A stretch of DNA of 64,000 bases, taken from the NCBI GenBank assembly GCA_013399015.1, contig VWZX01009189.1, positions 608,840-672,839 on the forward strand, in the 5' to 3' direction. Numbering within the stretch: the first letter of the stretch is position 1; each line of letters starts with the position of its first letter. The position numbers and the translations under genes are program-made. Under the pieces are notes generated by a model. The model did not search any database, was not told where the DNA came from, and was given only the letters and a program-made list of their open reading frames with translations. This document shows, piece after piece, positions 53,101-63,920 of this stretch. This DNA is from Galbula dea (taxonomy: Eukaryota > Chordata > Aves > Piciformes > Galbulidae).

Positions 53101-56100
53101 CTGTTCCACTAGCCATTTGGTTATTGAATCCTGCTTTGTAGACAGCAGAGGTAGAAAACCCTTTCCTTAGAGCTAATGACATCTTAGCTCTATTTCTGAT
53201 GTTGTCTAAATGTGGTGTTAGCTGTTTTATGGGTGGGAGAGAAGAGGCAAAAGATGAGTCTGAGTCCCTTCACTTAGTGGAGAGAATAACTTGGGATCCT
53301 TCCTCATGTCGCTAAACAGGAACTGCAACAAAGTATGCACTTAGTTTTCTCCCTATTAGCAACAGCCTTAGGGAGGCAGAAGCCAATGGTTGCTCATAGG
53401 AAAGGGCTCAGATGTGGGAACTTCCGCTCTTGCTACCTCTCTGGCTTGAAATCTGCCTGCCCTCTCCACCTCATTTTTTGGAAGTGGTAAAATGTGGTAT
53501 AACTGTTGCACTGTCCCTCGTTGAGAACAGCCAAAAGCCCTAAAGCTTGTGTGAAGTGCTACGTTATTCACAGACCACACTTAACAGCCTCACTTAGCTT
53601 TCAAGTGCACCTTGTACTGAGAGCATCTGCATGTCACATGCTGCTACAGCACGTTTAATGCTCTGCTTTGAGGTGAACTGCTCTGCTCCCCGCTGTGTCC
53701 CCATGCTCCAGGGGACTAGTGGATCTGTCTCTCACCCGGTAGCGCTCGACGAGTTTGAAGCCCACGACGTGCTGCAGCTTCCGCAGGCAGATGGGACACG
53801 GCTCCAAAGGTCGCAGCAGGGCTTCGTCCAGGCTCAGTGCTCCCTGCATGATGCACTGCAGCCAGCGGCAGGTCCCCAGCCCCATCAGGTGGCAGATCTC
53901 GTGACAGGTCACCTTTCAGGAAAGCAAAAATCACAGCACTGCATGGTCATTCCTGTGTCTACTGCCCCCCCCCCCCCCTTTNTCAGCCCTGGCAGTCCTC
54001 CAGCCTAGGCTTTTCCAAGGGGAAAGTGAAACGTGGCTCCCTTTTTCTCAGGTACCCAACGTGCATGTTTGTATAGTGGAGGAGGAAGGGAGGGTGTGTT
54101 TTTCAGAAGCAACTGTGGGAATACCCTGTAGGGGGCATGTTCAGGGCAGTGCTGCGGTCCCTCTCTTCCTCAGGGACCAGTGTGGTGCATTTTTTTTTCA
54201 TAGGGAAAAAACAGTCCCTCTGGGGCCTGAAAAGAGCAGCACAGTCCATGTGAGAAATCCCTAAGAAGCTATTGGCAGTAACAGATCTGGGTCCTTCCAA
54301 AGCAGACACTCTCAACATTTGAGCCAAAGCAAAAACTAAACTGGAGTCAGCTGGCCAAGCATGACTCCCTTGGGAATTGACAACCATGGAAAGGCTGAGG
54401 ATGGAGGATTCCCCTCTTCCTCCCATTGCCACTTAGCATCATTTGAAACTACTACAGGAAGAGATCTCAAATGGAGGGAAATGGCACCAAAGGCGGTGTG
54501 CTGCTCCACATGGGCCAGCTTTGGGGAAAAACAGCTAGAAGCAGAGCAGGCACAAGAGCACAGGAGAGATGCTGAGATGTATTGGAGATGAGGAGAGTCT
54601 CAGGGCATTTGCATATACATGCAAAATTGTCTGAGATTTTCCTTAATCCAGGTAAGCAGGTCTGGTAAGTCTCTCCCCTTATGGATATCAGTCTCTGAGG
54701 AGGACACAGTCACCCCTTTGTGGTCCTCCATTAGTTAACACAAAACTCTACTAGATATTTTGATTAACCTCCAAATACTCTATCAGAGAGTTAACAGATC
54801 CATCTGCCCTTTTGTCACCTCAAGAGCAAAATACTTGGGTTACCCAAGCATGAGCCTGGGAGTCGGGCAGAGATTTTGTCCCAGTGTTGTTTCGTGACAT
54901 AAGGCAAGTCCTGTAGCCTCACTCTACAGCTGATGCTATAGTTTGCTCCAGCAACAAGGGGGCTAAGAGGTGTCTACATACTGCATTACAATACAAGCTC
55001 TTTAGGACTGTTAAGTGTGTGCATATAATCTCAGCCCAGTGAAGCAGGCTTATCATAGAATCATAGAATTGCATAGGTTGGAAAAGACCTTTGAGATCAC
55101 TGAGTCCAGCTGTTAACCTGGTGCAGTCAAGTCCTGAAATATGCAACCCTACATGTCAAGACTATGGGGTGCAGGAGGTAGCTGGTCCTACCTTACAGCA
55201 CTGGACCATCTCTTGGGCACTGAATGGCAGGGTCCGGTCTCTGCTTTGCTTGTTGACTTCTTGTAACTGTTCCTTCTGTGTGAGTGGATTCAAGCTGCTA
55301 CATCCAGCCTGGGGGAAATCCCCAGAAAATCTGGCAAAGCTGCAGACTCCCACTTCTGTAAAGAGAGGTGTGTACAAGTTAGGCATCAACTCTCTCATGA
55401 CTGTCTCTCACCTTAGGCAGCATGAAATGAAAGCTGTGCTAGGAGGTCATGGGACACCAATCCCACCTTGTCCTGGCAGGAATTTGCTGAACGTGAAGCT
55501 CCAGGTCTCACATGGGTAGAGGTCCAGCAGAGTGAGTCCAAGGACACACAAGGCATCCATGGGCTTGTTGTTCTTCAGGAAATTCAGGATCCCATCTGAA
55601 CAAATGCAAGAGAGATGTTCATTAAAATAAAGCATCATTGGAAGACATGCAAGAGCCAGAATTTTTGCTGCTCATGAGGAGGAAGATGTAATCCAAGACA
55701 CAAACAGGTAAAGCTGATGGATCCAGAACAATGGTTGTGTAGCTCATCCCCTCAAATAAGTGTGAGCAGACCTGACTGTGGTGCCGAGCACAGAGATAAA
55801 TCAGAGCTAAAGGTAGAGATGTAGGTGAGTTCAGTACCTACATGGAAACAAGCACCTGGGAGTAGAAGAATTTCCCTACAGACATTTCAGACCTGAGCTA
55901 GAGCAGCTGCACCGTTGCTGCCCAGGGTACCTGCAAACAGCTTGCTCCAGGTGTTTGCAGGCAAGTTTGGCAACCGACAAACCCTTTTCCCTGGGGAGCT
56001 GTGTGACACTTGAACTCAAATTTCCTAACATGAGAGGACAGTGAGTTCCCCACCTGCACCACCCAAGCCACTAATTTACTTTGGCTCTGAACAAGAGGTG

Positions 56101-57506
56101 GGAGAACTGAGACTACACCAGATCAACAGTCTTCCCACAGAGCTGATTCAATCACGTTGCAGAGCTGGACCTAAGCATAATAGCACTGCAAAATACAAAC
56201 AGCAGAGGAAAAGATGATGAAAGTCACTTTGTTTTTCATTCCTGTTTCCAGCCCCAAACCTCTAGGTTTTCCATGGGAACAGGATTTCTCCCTTTTGACT
56301 CCCTTCCTCATCCCCTCCCTGCTCAGGCAATGGAGGGCTATTCCAGGCATTTCCTAAGGGAGGACTCATGCCCATGTGCTGAGCTGATGTCTCTATGGGC
56401 TCTCCACTCCCAGGTCCTTACCTGCATGAAGCTGCACCCTGTCTGAGTCCCGGCTGTGGCGGTAGCAGCAGTGAATGGAAGAGATGGGGATGGAGGGAAG
56501 GCACTTCACACGGAGACCCAGGAAGAAAGACTCCACACAGCTCTGGAGAGAATCCAGCAGCGAGAGCCCAGCAGGCCCTTCAGTTAAGTCTAAGAAGAGA
56601 AACTCTATTATCAGATCCTTAAAGCCAGTGTGAGCCATAAGGTCTGAAGGGGTTTTGTGGGCCTGACTACAGCAACTGGGGAAGAAGTAGTCCAGTTCAT
56701 TCTGAAGTTAGTTGCTTACTCTGGGGTGTAGTAGACATCTCTAGATGGTTATACGGATATGGAGGAGGAGAGGTGACTCGAGGCATTAGTAGTGCAGATG
56801 TGCTAGGAAGATTGACACCTATTTAAGCTGTGCAGAAAGATTAATGAGGGAATGGGTGGGTGGTTTTAATGAACCATAAGGGGGATAGACCTCCAGGAAT
56901 GCTGGTTTAATCAGCATGGTTTTACAAATACCTATATATGTATGTATGCATACATATATTCATAGCAAATCTCACCCAGGGGCACACATACTATTTACAA
57001 GGCAGCTTTACTGATGGCTGTCATGATGGTTTGTGACTCTACAACTGAGGGCATATGTCAGAGCCTGTGGTACTGCACCCATCTTTGCTATGGCAAATGC
57101 ATTTTTCAGGTTAGTCCTTAGAAGGGGATATTAGTAGTGTTCAGCACCACCCAACCCCCTCCAGTATCTTTCTAGGTGGCTCAGTGAAGATGCTTGCATT
57201 ACCTATCGGTTGCAGATAAATGTGTTTTCGGTAGAAGTTCTGCTTTCTCCTCAGCATGGCATGATAGAACATCTCAAAGTCCTCAGGGGCATCGGGGTGG
57301 CTGAGGAGCCAGTCGAAAGCTGTCCGGATGAGCAGTGTGCAGAAGAGTGTTCTCTGGGGGTTGTAGGCTTCGGAGAGGAACAGCTTCTCTGCTCTGGAGA
57401 AAGCTTTGGCATAGAGCTCCTGCAGGGCTGGGTTGGTGGAGATCAGTGCATCCTTCAGAGCTCGAGGCCCGAAGCTGAATTCCTGAGCATGTTTGCACTG
57501 CAACAT
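49608..57506 (-). CDS. AMZ1: Archaemetzincin-1 zinc metallopeptidase (six coding exons joined)
   Basis: AMZ1 is an archaelysin-family (M54) metzincin, thought to be an aminopeptidase-like metalloprotease of uncertain substrate. Joining 57506-57203, 56589-56422, 55595-55467, 55355-55192, 53912-53736 and 50174-49608 gives 502 residues, near the human length of 498 as I recall. All junctions are GT-AG, with phases 1, 1, 1, 0, 0. The catalytic HEICHLMG lies at 259-266 with Glu260 as general base. The structural zinc cysteines are C270, C275, C294 and C297 (CPIC). The position of the third His of the signature (269) is Thr. The C-terminal 190 residues are variable, then end in a conserved block (EMFTGQLPA; LRKVLGDKFSSLRRKLSSRKL). 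The start MLQC matches the family. AMZ2 is less likely because it lacks the long C-terminal extension. Confidence 0.95.
50175..53735 (-). other. AMZ1: AMZ1 intron 5
   Basis: A 3.56-kb phase-0 intron from donor GTGAGA to acceptor tcacag. No exon-like ORF, RNA gene or clear transposable element is visible. Confidence 0.85.
53736..53912 (-). CDS. AMZ1: AMZ1 coding exon 5 (catalytic exon)
   Basis: Encodes residues 256-314 (VTCHEICHLMGLGTCRWLQC and on to GFKLVERYR). It carries the whole active-site and structural zinc region: His259, Glu260 and His263, Gly266 and the four cysteines at 270, 275, 294 and 297. Thr269 takes the place of the third His of the archaemetzincin signature, as AMZ2 has His at the equivalent position. 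The exon is 177 bases, phase 0 at both ends. Confidence 0.95.
53965..53982. other. C14 homopolymer with an undetermined base
   Basis: Fourteen consecutive C (53965-53978), then three T and an N at 53982. On the AMZ1 strand this is a G-run in intron 4. The N is likely a sequencing ambiguity next to the homopolymer. Confidence 0.95.
55053..55145 (-). mobile_element. CR1 LINE 3'-end fragment
   Basis: The + strand reads tcatagaatcatagaatt followed by ggttggaaaagacc, ttgagatcactgagtccagc and gttaacc. These match the reverse complement of the CR1 3' tail, with its ATTCTATG octamer repeats and the conserved upstream 3' end. The element is therefore on the - strand, the same strand as AMZ1, and is severely 5'-truncated to about 90-100 bases. 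CR1 is the dominant retroposon of birds and other sauropsids. The right-hand limit is approximate. Confidence 0.85.
55192..55355 (-). CDS. AMZ1: AMZ1 coding exon 4
   Basis: Encodes residues 201-255 (EVGVCSFARFSGDF to EMVQCCK). The conserved ends flank a variable middle (PQAGCSSLNPLTQKEQLQE) typical of AMZ1. The acceptor is tttacag and the donor is GTAGGA, 47 bases from the CR1 fragment. Confidence 0.94.
55356..55466 (-). other. AMZ1: AMZ1 intron 3
   Basis: A very short phase-1 intron of 111 bases with donor GTGGGA and acceptor tttacag. It contains nothing else. Confidence 0.9.
55467..55595 (-). CDS. AMZ1: AMZ1 coding exon 3
   Basis: Encodes residues 158-200 (DGILNFLKNNKPMDALCVLG to KFLPGQ), part of the M54 fold upstream of the active site. 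The codon for Asp158 is split across the junction with exon 2. The acceptor is tgttcag and the donor is GTGGGA. Confidence 0.94.
55596..56421 (-). other. AMZ1: AMZ1 intron 2
   Basis: An 826-base phase-1 intron with donor GTAAGG. Nothing recognisable is seen inside. Confidence 0.85.
56422..56589 (-). CDS. AMZ1: AMZ1 coding exon 2
   Basis: Encodes residues 102-157 (DLTEGPAGLSLLDSLQSCVE through FFLGLRVKCLPS to VQLHA). FFLGLRVKCLPS is the family-characteristic segment. The acceptor is cttcttag and the donor is GTAAGG. Confidence 0.94.
56590..57202 (-). other. AMZ1: AMZ1 intron 1 of the coding region
   Basis: A 613-base phase-1 intron with donor GTAATG. It contains a 16-bp perfect palindrome at 56941-56956 in a TA/TG-alternating stretch. 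Confidence 0.85.
56941..56956. repeat. 16-bp perfect palindrome in a TATG-type tract
   Basis: TATGTATGCATACATA is its own reverse complement and sits in a longer TA/TG-rich tract (56932-56961). It is probably a mutated dinucleotide microsatellite. Confidence 0.8.
57203..57506 (-). CDS. AMZ1: AMZ1 coding exon 1
   Basis: Encodes residues 1-101 plus the first base of residue 102 (MLQCKHAQEFSFGPRALKDA to KHIYLQPI). The ATG has A at -3. A splice acceptor (ctcctgcag) at 57537 precedes 30 bases of 5' UTR that are in frame and stop-free, so the start rests on agreement with the family N-terminus. Further 5' exons must be non-coding and lie upstream, above 57537. Confidence 0.94.
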
Positions 57507-57536
57507 CGTGGAGAGACTGGACAGCTGTGGCACTGC
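57507..57536 (-). other. AMZ1: AMZ1 5' UTR portion of the first coding exon
   Basis: Thirty bases between the splice acceptor and the ATG. The acceptor is preceded by a pyrimidine-rich stretch (catctcctcctgcag), which shows that at least one upstream non-coding exon exists. Confidence 0.7.
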
Positions 57537-60500
57537 CTGCAGGAGGAGATGCAACCATCAGCACATGGCCTCATGAGGGACCTGGAAACCTTCTCACACT
57601 TTGTTCTCAAAGCAGATTGCCCCAAGATCCCATCTATGAGGTTTGATTGGGAGCTTATAAATGCTGTGCATAGATGCTGGGCAGGAGTCCCTATGCATTT
57701 TCGTAAGAGGAGGTGATACAGGGAGCTCTACCTCTGTGTGTAGATCCCTGGTTCATGGACAATGTACCAGCAGATGGTGCTCAAGAATGCACAGCCTCAT
57801 TATTGGTACCAGGTATCTGGATTAAATCAGCAGAATGAAGAATGCACAGGTGCATGTGCACAAAAGCACAGGGTTTCTAGGAATGAGGTTATCTTCTGCT
57901 GGACAAGTTAATGCTAACTTAAAAGAAACCAGACAAGTTTTCTGGGTGGACCATCACCACTGTTAACAGCATTACAGGAAAAGAAGAGGCAAAACATTTT
58001 GTGGAGGAACTGGTTAAGTTTATCATTTAATTAGGTCTGCAGCCTAGCTCTGTTAGCTAAGTGACTTTCAGTGGCCCTTGAGGACAGCAATATAACAAGA
58101 AAATTCAATATTTAACAAATAGTACCAACATGAGGCAAATTCTTATGCAGAGAAGGCTCTAGCAGTTTGCACCATAAGAGAAGGGTGGCAGCCCATTAAA
58201 ATTAACACTCAATTTCTTTACATCTAACCCTTGGGGAGATGTGTATGTATAAGCAGTCCTTAAAAGGGCTCATTTTGTCTCCTATTTTTTTTTTTGGCAC
58301 TAGGGATATATAGTCTAGGAGAGAGAGCAGGTAAGCAGTTTTATTTTTGTAGGCTTTGTATTTCTTTAGCATTAAAGGCTGACAGCAGACAGCATGCTGG
58401 GATCTGAACTGATACAAGTGCTCTAATACAGTGAAAGTTTTGAAGTAAAATCTATGATGCTTTCTCAGCCACCTCTTCTTGTTGCCTACAAAATGTCCAA
58501 AGTGCTTAACAGGTAGCTACAAGAGTTTGTATGAGGTTGTTCTGCACTTCGTCACCCAAACCTTTACACTTCTGACTTGCTTCCAGATTTGGGAGGATGA
58601 AGTGAGAGTCTGACCCTTCCCAGGTCGTCAGGAGTTTTGCCTTCGGTTAGGGTGAAGATTGGCTTTTTCTTAAGGGCAAGATTTCACTTGTTCTGCACAA
58701 ACTTTAAATACAAGCATTGTTTTTCCAGCCATATGCAGAACTTGCACTCAGAAGATGTTAACAATATTTAAAGAACTGAGGATGTGATTCTGTGAGCTGC
58801 TGGCTGCCTTTTGCTCCCAGAGAAACCAAGGAGAGTCTTTGCTCCTGGTCCAGGTTGAGAGTGATCTTGTCAAAGAAGGTTTCAGAGAAGCAGGAGCCAC
58901 TTTCATCAGCACTTCCTGGCAATAAATGGAGTGTGGGTCTGGGGGAGGAGGAGCTGGTTTTAAAATGAATGGGTTTTTCTCTTCTAAAGGGGATGTATGT
59001 AACAGCAGATACAATGGGCACACAGTCTTTTAGCATATGTTCCCCGGGGCTCTCTCATGGACTCCAAAGCTATGGGACATACATTGTTTCCCAAAACTTC
59101 CTGAAAGGGGACATTCACCCAGCTCCAGACTTTCCCAGCTATGACCATGGGTGTTTTGTGAATGTCCACCATGCCCAAGGATGTTCATGGTTACACTTGA
59201 GTGGTTTGAAAGCCCAAGCACAGGAATTCACTTGCAACACGCTGTTGGGAGCGACGTGTGCCTCCTTCTCCTGGAGACTGAGTTTGTTTCCAATGGCATA
59301 GCAGCAGCACATGACACTCCCCAAATCCAACACAATCACTTCTCTTCAACAAGCTGTTTCTAAAATACTTCACTGGAGAAAATTAATGCTTCAGAAGATC
59401 TTTATGGGCAACTTTAGCAATTTAAAAATGAAACTGTTTTGCAACATTAACTATAGTAGATGTTATTTGTGCTTGCTCTAATACAGGGATATAGTGTTTC
59501 ATTAACAGAAGTAGTGCAAAAGGGCTTTGTAATTCCTAGCTCTTGTGCCAAGGTGCCTTGTATAACTAACTCCCTGATGCAGTGCTGCAGGAAGGAATGG
59601 CACTTTAGCTTGGAATTATTTTCCCCTTGGTTTTTAAGATGCCAAAGTGGCGATAAAGTGGAAGCACCAGTGCATCCTTCTGCTCTTCAGGTATATATGA
59701 ACTAGACATCAAGTCTTTCAAGAAAAAATAAAGCAGCTAATGTGGCCTCTTACTTAATGACAAGCCATAGGGCTTGACTAGCAAGTCCTGAGGACGAGCA
59801 TGTAACTCTTTTGGTTTAAAAGGCTGATAATTTGTAGCAGCCCTGGAGGAAATGTTTTAAGCAAAACAGTAAGTTAAAGATCTGCAGCAAGGCAAGTGGA
59901 GATGCCACGTTGACTGCTCTGCCATTTTTCTACTTTTGCCACTGGACAAAGCATCCTCTTCCCAATCTGCATTTTGTTATTCCATCTTGCAGCCATTGCT
60001 AATGGAATTTTTCCGAAATAAGGAGCACCTACACAGGATCATGTGAAGAAGCAACATCCATCTGTACAGTATGAGGCATGAGCAGGTGCCCTCCTGGCAC
60101 CCTCAGGATCCCCAACAGGCCAAAGAAGGAGCCAGCCTGTGCTGGGAATCCTAATTCAGTTTATGGAGAGCTTCTTCTCTTTTCTGTTATTCAGCTCTTT
60201 CACGTTATTCATCACACCCATGAAGTGCAATGAGGACACACATAGTCCAAAGGTTTTGGCACTTGGCTCCTTGTCTGCTGTTGGAAGCAGCCTTTTCCAG
60301 TGATTGTGTTGTAGGAACCCAGTTGTGGCCTTTCTGCTTGTGGGGCACAGTATGAATGAAACAAGAGGTCCAAGGATAATATGGGTGATATGTCTGGCTT
60401 TTGGTAACTGGAGTTTCAGATCACATTAGAAATATTACACAAATCCTTTTACTATGGAATTTGATGGATTATTATTCATGGTGGGTGTTTTCATAAGAAC

Positions 60501-63235
60501 TGCCCCTAAAATGCAGTCTTGGCACATGACAGCTACACAGTCAGTATAATCCCTTCCTTAGAGTAACCTGTAATGTGCTATATATGCAACTCGGGTTACT
60601 TATAAATTATTCTCTTTGCAAATCAGGCACCTATAAATTATTCCCTGTAATTGAAAATTACCCATGAATTATTCTTTTTGTAATTCATAGTGATGTCATT
60701 TTTTTTCCTCTATTATATTGACATTGCTTTCTTGGATAGATATGCCTGGGGCTAACAGTAACACTGTAACTCTCAAAGGCCAAGGCAATATCATACAGTG
60801 CAAATTCATTTGGGATATTCTGACACGATAGAATTGGCCTTGTGTGCAGAAAATGTTGTACAGGTCCAGAGAAGGGCACTCATAATGTAATGGATTTATC
60901 TGGTATTTTATGGAATTTGGCCCCAACATTCTACAGATTGTATTTTCATATATATATTCTATTATCCTTTTTTAAAAAAAAGAAGCTGGTCATTCTAAAG
61001 TTGTTTATTTTATAAGTAATTTCTAACTCTGCCTCACATCTGAGGCTGCAGATACACAGAGGGAGACTCAATCTGTTTCTTTCCCCTCTCAGCTCTTGGC
61101 AAGTGTTTAGAGGCAGACCCACTTAACTGGGCTCTTTGGATGTCAGGGGGACATTAGCAGAGTCTCTTAAAACTGATTAATTGCCTAAGTTAGGTGCTGT
61201 ACTGTAAACAGGCACTGATAGTGCAGAAAATTCATAGCCAGGCAATAGAAATTAAAAGTCCAGAGCAAACATAACAAACATTAACTAATTATCAACACAT
61301 GTCTTAGCTGCTTAATTCTTTTCCCAAGATTTGCTGTTAGTGTCTGCTACTGCTGCTCTAGGACCAGCCCCTCCTCCCCAGTATCAGACAGATGACAGTC
61401 TGAAAGCAATTTTCTCAATCTATTTCTTGACATGTACAGGAAGAGATTTTTCTTGACTGAGGAGCACTCAGTGGGTAAAAAGAAAATCCAGAGTGATGGG
61501 ACAGAGAGAAGACGCTGAGGTGTGAGAGCATTTAACTCTCGTTCAAATACAACTGTCACTGGTCCAGCTCTTTCCTCGAGGACATCAACACAGCTCCTTG
61601 CAGAGAGCCAGGCTTGGCCAGATGCATAAGCTTAGCTGCTGGGGTCAGAACAAGTCTGTTTGGTCAGGTTCAGACCTGAAATAGGGCAACTCCCAGGGCC
61701 TATAGGGGAATTTCAAGCTGCTCGGCACTTCTCAGAATTGATCTCCTTTGTCACAGAGAAAATACACTCTGGACTGGATCATCCCCATACTTATACCCAG
61801 AAGGAACTGTAGCATCTTCTGTTCATTTTACATTAAATGACCACAAAACACCAAGTCAGATCTGTATGTGCTCCAGACCACAACACTATAGAAAACCTTC
61901 TGGCCTCACCTACTGCTAGATCCCAATAATATTTATGTGTAATGTCTCTAGAATCTGTCACAAATATGTTTGTGACTCAGAAACAGATGCTTCTTGTGAT
62001 GTCTCAAAAAGAGAGTCATTCCTGGTGCTGTGGAAACCTTCATGGAGTCACACATGCATTTACTGGGAGGAGAATCTACTTGTCATTTTGGAACTGTTGT
62101 TGATGTGTTATTGCCATGAGGCTCAGTCCTGGAAGTTTGTCCTCACATGAATCTTCCTTATTAATTTACTTGGACTGCTGGACAAGTCAGCCGGACAACT
62201 CATATGCAGAAAGGTTTGCAGGACTGAAAACTAGATTTGTAAAGGTCATTAAATACCCAAGATGGAGACAGATGCTTCCATCTGTCCTTATCTAAGTACT
62301 CTTATTTAGGTGTTCTTAAGTATATAAGAACGCATCCACATCCACTTTCCCCTTGATTCTGTTTTATGTTAAAGCCTGCTCTTTTCAATACACTGTTCTT
62401 CATTTAAGTGAGTATTATGGACATATATCATTCCCAGTTTCAGTCCTATGAGGATTTTATTTATTCTATGCTCATGCATAATGCTACCTTTTTTTTTTCA
62501 GTGCTTTCTATTTGAGCCTCTGTAAGTGCCATATGAACATTTATGAACCTCTCTGTGCCGCCCTCCAGAAAGTAAGCTGACAGTATATACCTTTCCCCCT
62601 GCTCTCCCTCATCACCTATTTATTCATCACTTTCAGTGCTTTCTTCATTCATTTTAGTCTGGTTAAACTGTCTATGATGCTTGCACAGGTGTGATGAAGG
62701 GCTGGCTGCATTTTTCTTCCCTTGCTCTTACATGAAACAAACCTCTACAATGTACCAGCTGGTTCCTGTACGTTTGTGAACCGAAGACCCAAAAGCACTC
62801 AAAAGCAGAGCTACACCTGTCAGTGCTGCACAACAGACTAACGCTGCAGAGATACTTCAGCTCTAATCTTTCACAGCTCCAGGCACTTTGCTCTTCATCA
62901 TACTTGTCTAGACAGACTAAATGGTTTCTGTGAGACAACCCTGGTGTTAGCCAGGAAAGAGGCTGCATTTTCCACACAGATGGATGCCCAAACAGGTATG
63001 GCTATGGTTAGATATTCCCTTGAGCACAGACATTGTAAAAGTGGTTCATCATGCAGTATAAATGCACAGTAATGCTGTGCCTCCTCCCAAAAAATCAAGT
63101 AGTTTTTAAGTGGTGCCACCAGCTAGGGGATGTTTATGTGCAATTTACAGCCAAGGAGGAGAGGACTCCAAGGTAGTACCGTGGTCCAGGAGCCACAAAG
63201 ACACCACGGCTTGATGGGGTAGGGGAAGGGGCAGG
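57537..63235. other. AMZ1 upstream intron or 5' flank
   Basis: About 5.7 kb with no coding exon. ORFs here (up to about 110 codons, such as 58969-59301) overlap each other on both strands and show no family. A homeobox-motif-rich block at 61000-61340 is listed separately. Nothing else is recognised. Confidence 0.65.
61000..61340. promoter_or_regulatory. Candidate enhancer upstream of AMZ1
   Basis: A compact block with GATTAATT (61175-61182), forkhead-like GTAAACA (61204-61210), TAATTA (61286-61291) and an E-box CACATG (61296-61301). Its composition resembles conserved vertebrate non-coding elements. This rests on motif content alone. Confidence 0.3.
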
Positions 63236-63487
63236 ACTCACGACGACAGACCCCAAACCCAAGCTTCCTTAGCTGTAACCTAAGTACCAGACAGCACTGT
63301 CAGCCCGGAGGTTTCCTGGTTAAGAGGCATGTTCTGGAAACGCTGCAGAAGCAGGTCTTGCTCCTGGGACACCTGAGCTCCCCTGACCATCCCGATTCGG
63401 AAAAGGGGAGGCTGATTCGAATCCCCGGGGTGAGGATCACACGGATGGGTGTGTGTGGAAGGACCAGATCCCCCAGCCCCTTGGGAC

Positions 63488-63920
63488 GATGCACCAAGCC
63501 CAGCCCCTGGCACCGCTGGGCAAGATGCCCCGAGCTCAGTCCCCGGCACCACAAGCCCCCAGGAGGGTGCACCAAGGACAGTCCCGGCACTACAGGAGAG
63601 TGCCCCGAGCAGGAACCCCAACTCTGGTGGAGGATGTCCCGGGAGGGACGCCCAGCACTTCATGGGGATGGTGTTCCGGGAGGGACCCCCAGCGCGCCCG
63701 TGGGGATGCTGCCCCGGGAGGGACACCCAACCCCGGCGAGAGATGCCCCAAGCACGGCCTTCAGACCCTGGTGTGGGGTGGGGGATGACCCGAGCCCAGC
63801 CCCCTGCAACCCGGCGGAGGGGATGCACTAAACAGGACCCTCCATCACCGGCGAAAAGATGCCCCGAGCACGGCCATGGTCTCCCGGGGAACGATGCCCA
63901 TCACCCGGAGAGATGCCCCT
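63488..63920. repeat. Degenerate GC-rich minisatellite, period about 37 bp
   Basis: Units headed by a GATGCCCCGAGCACGGCC-like sequence begin near 63488, 63524, 63566, 63599, 63633, 63667, 63705, 63742, 63784, 63822, 63858 and 63893, a spacing of 33-42 bases, with a partial unit at 63912. Units are diverged and their lengths are not multiples of three as a set. The array therefore explains the long overlapping ORFs on both strands here without being coding. It lies upstream of AMZ1, next to the window edge. Confidence 0.85.

Larger units (their letters stand above)
53913..55191 (-). other. AMZ1: AMZ1 intron 4, with homopolymer, ambiguous base and CR1 fragment
   Basis: A 1.28-kb phase-0 intron. 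A run of 14 C on the + strand (53965-53978) and an N at 53982 lie about 50-70 bases upstream of the catalytic exon acceptor. A CR1 remnant lies at 55053-55145 near its 5' end. Confidence 0.85.

Noticed and set aside
57507..57554. N-terminal extension of AMZ1 starting at an upstream ATG (MHLLLQ...)
   Set aside because: The upstream ATG lies beyond a strong splice acceptor at 57537, so it is intronic. MLQC is the family start.
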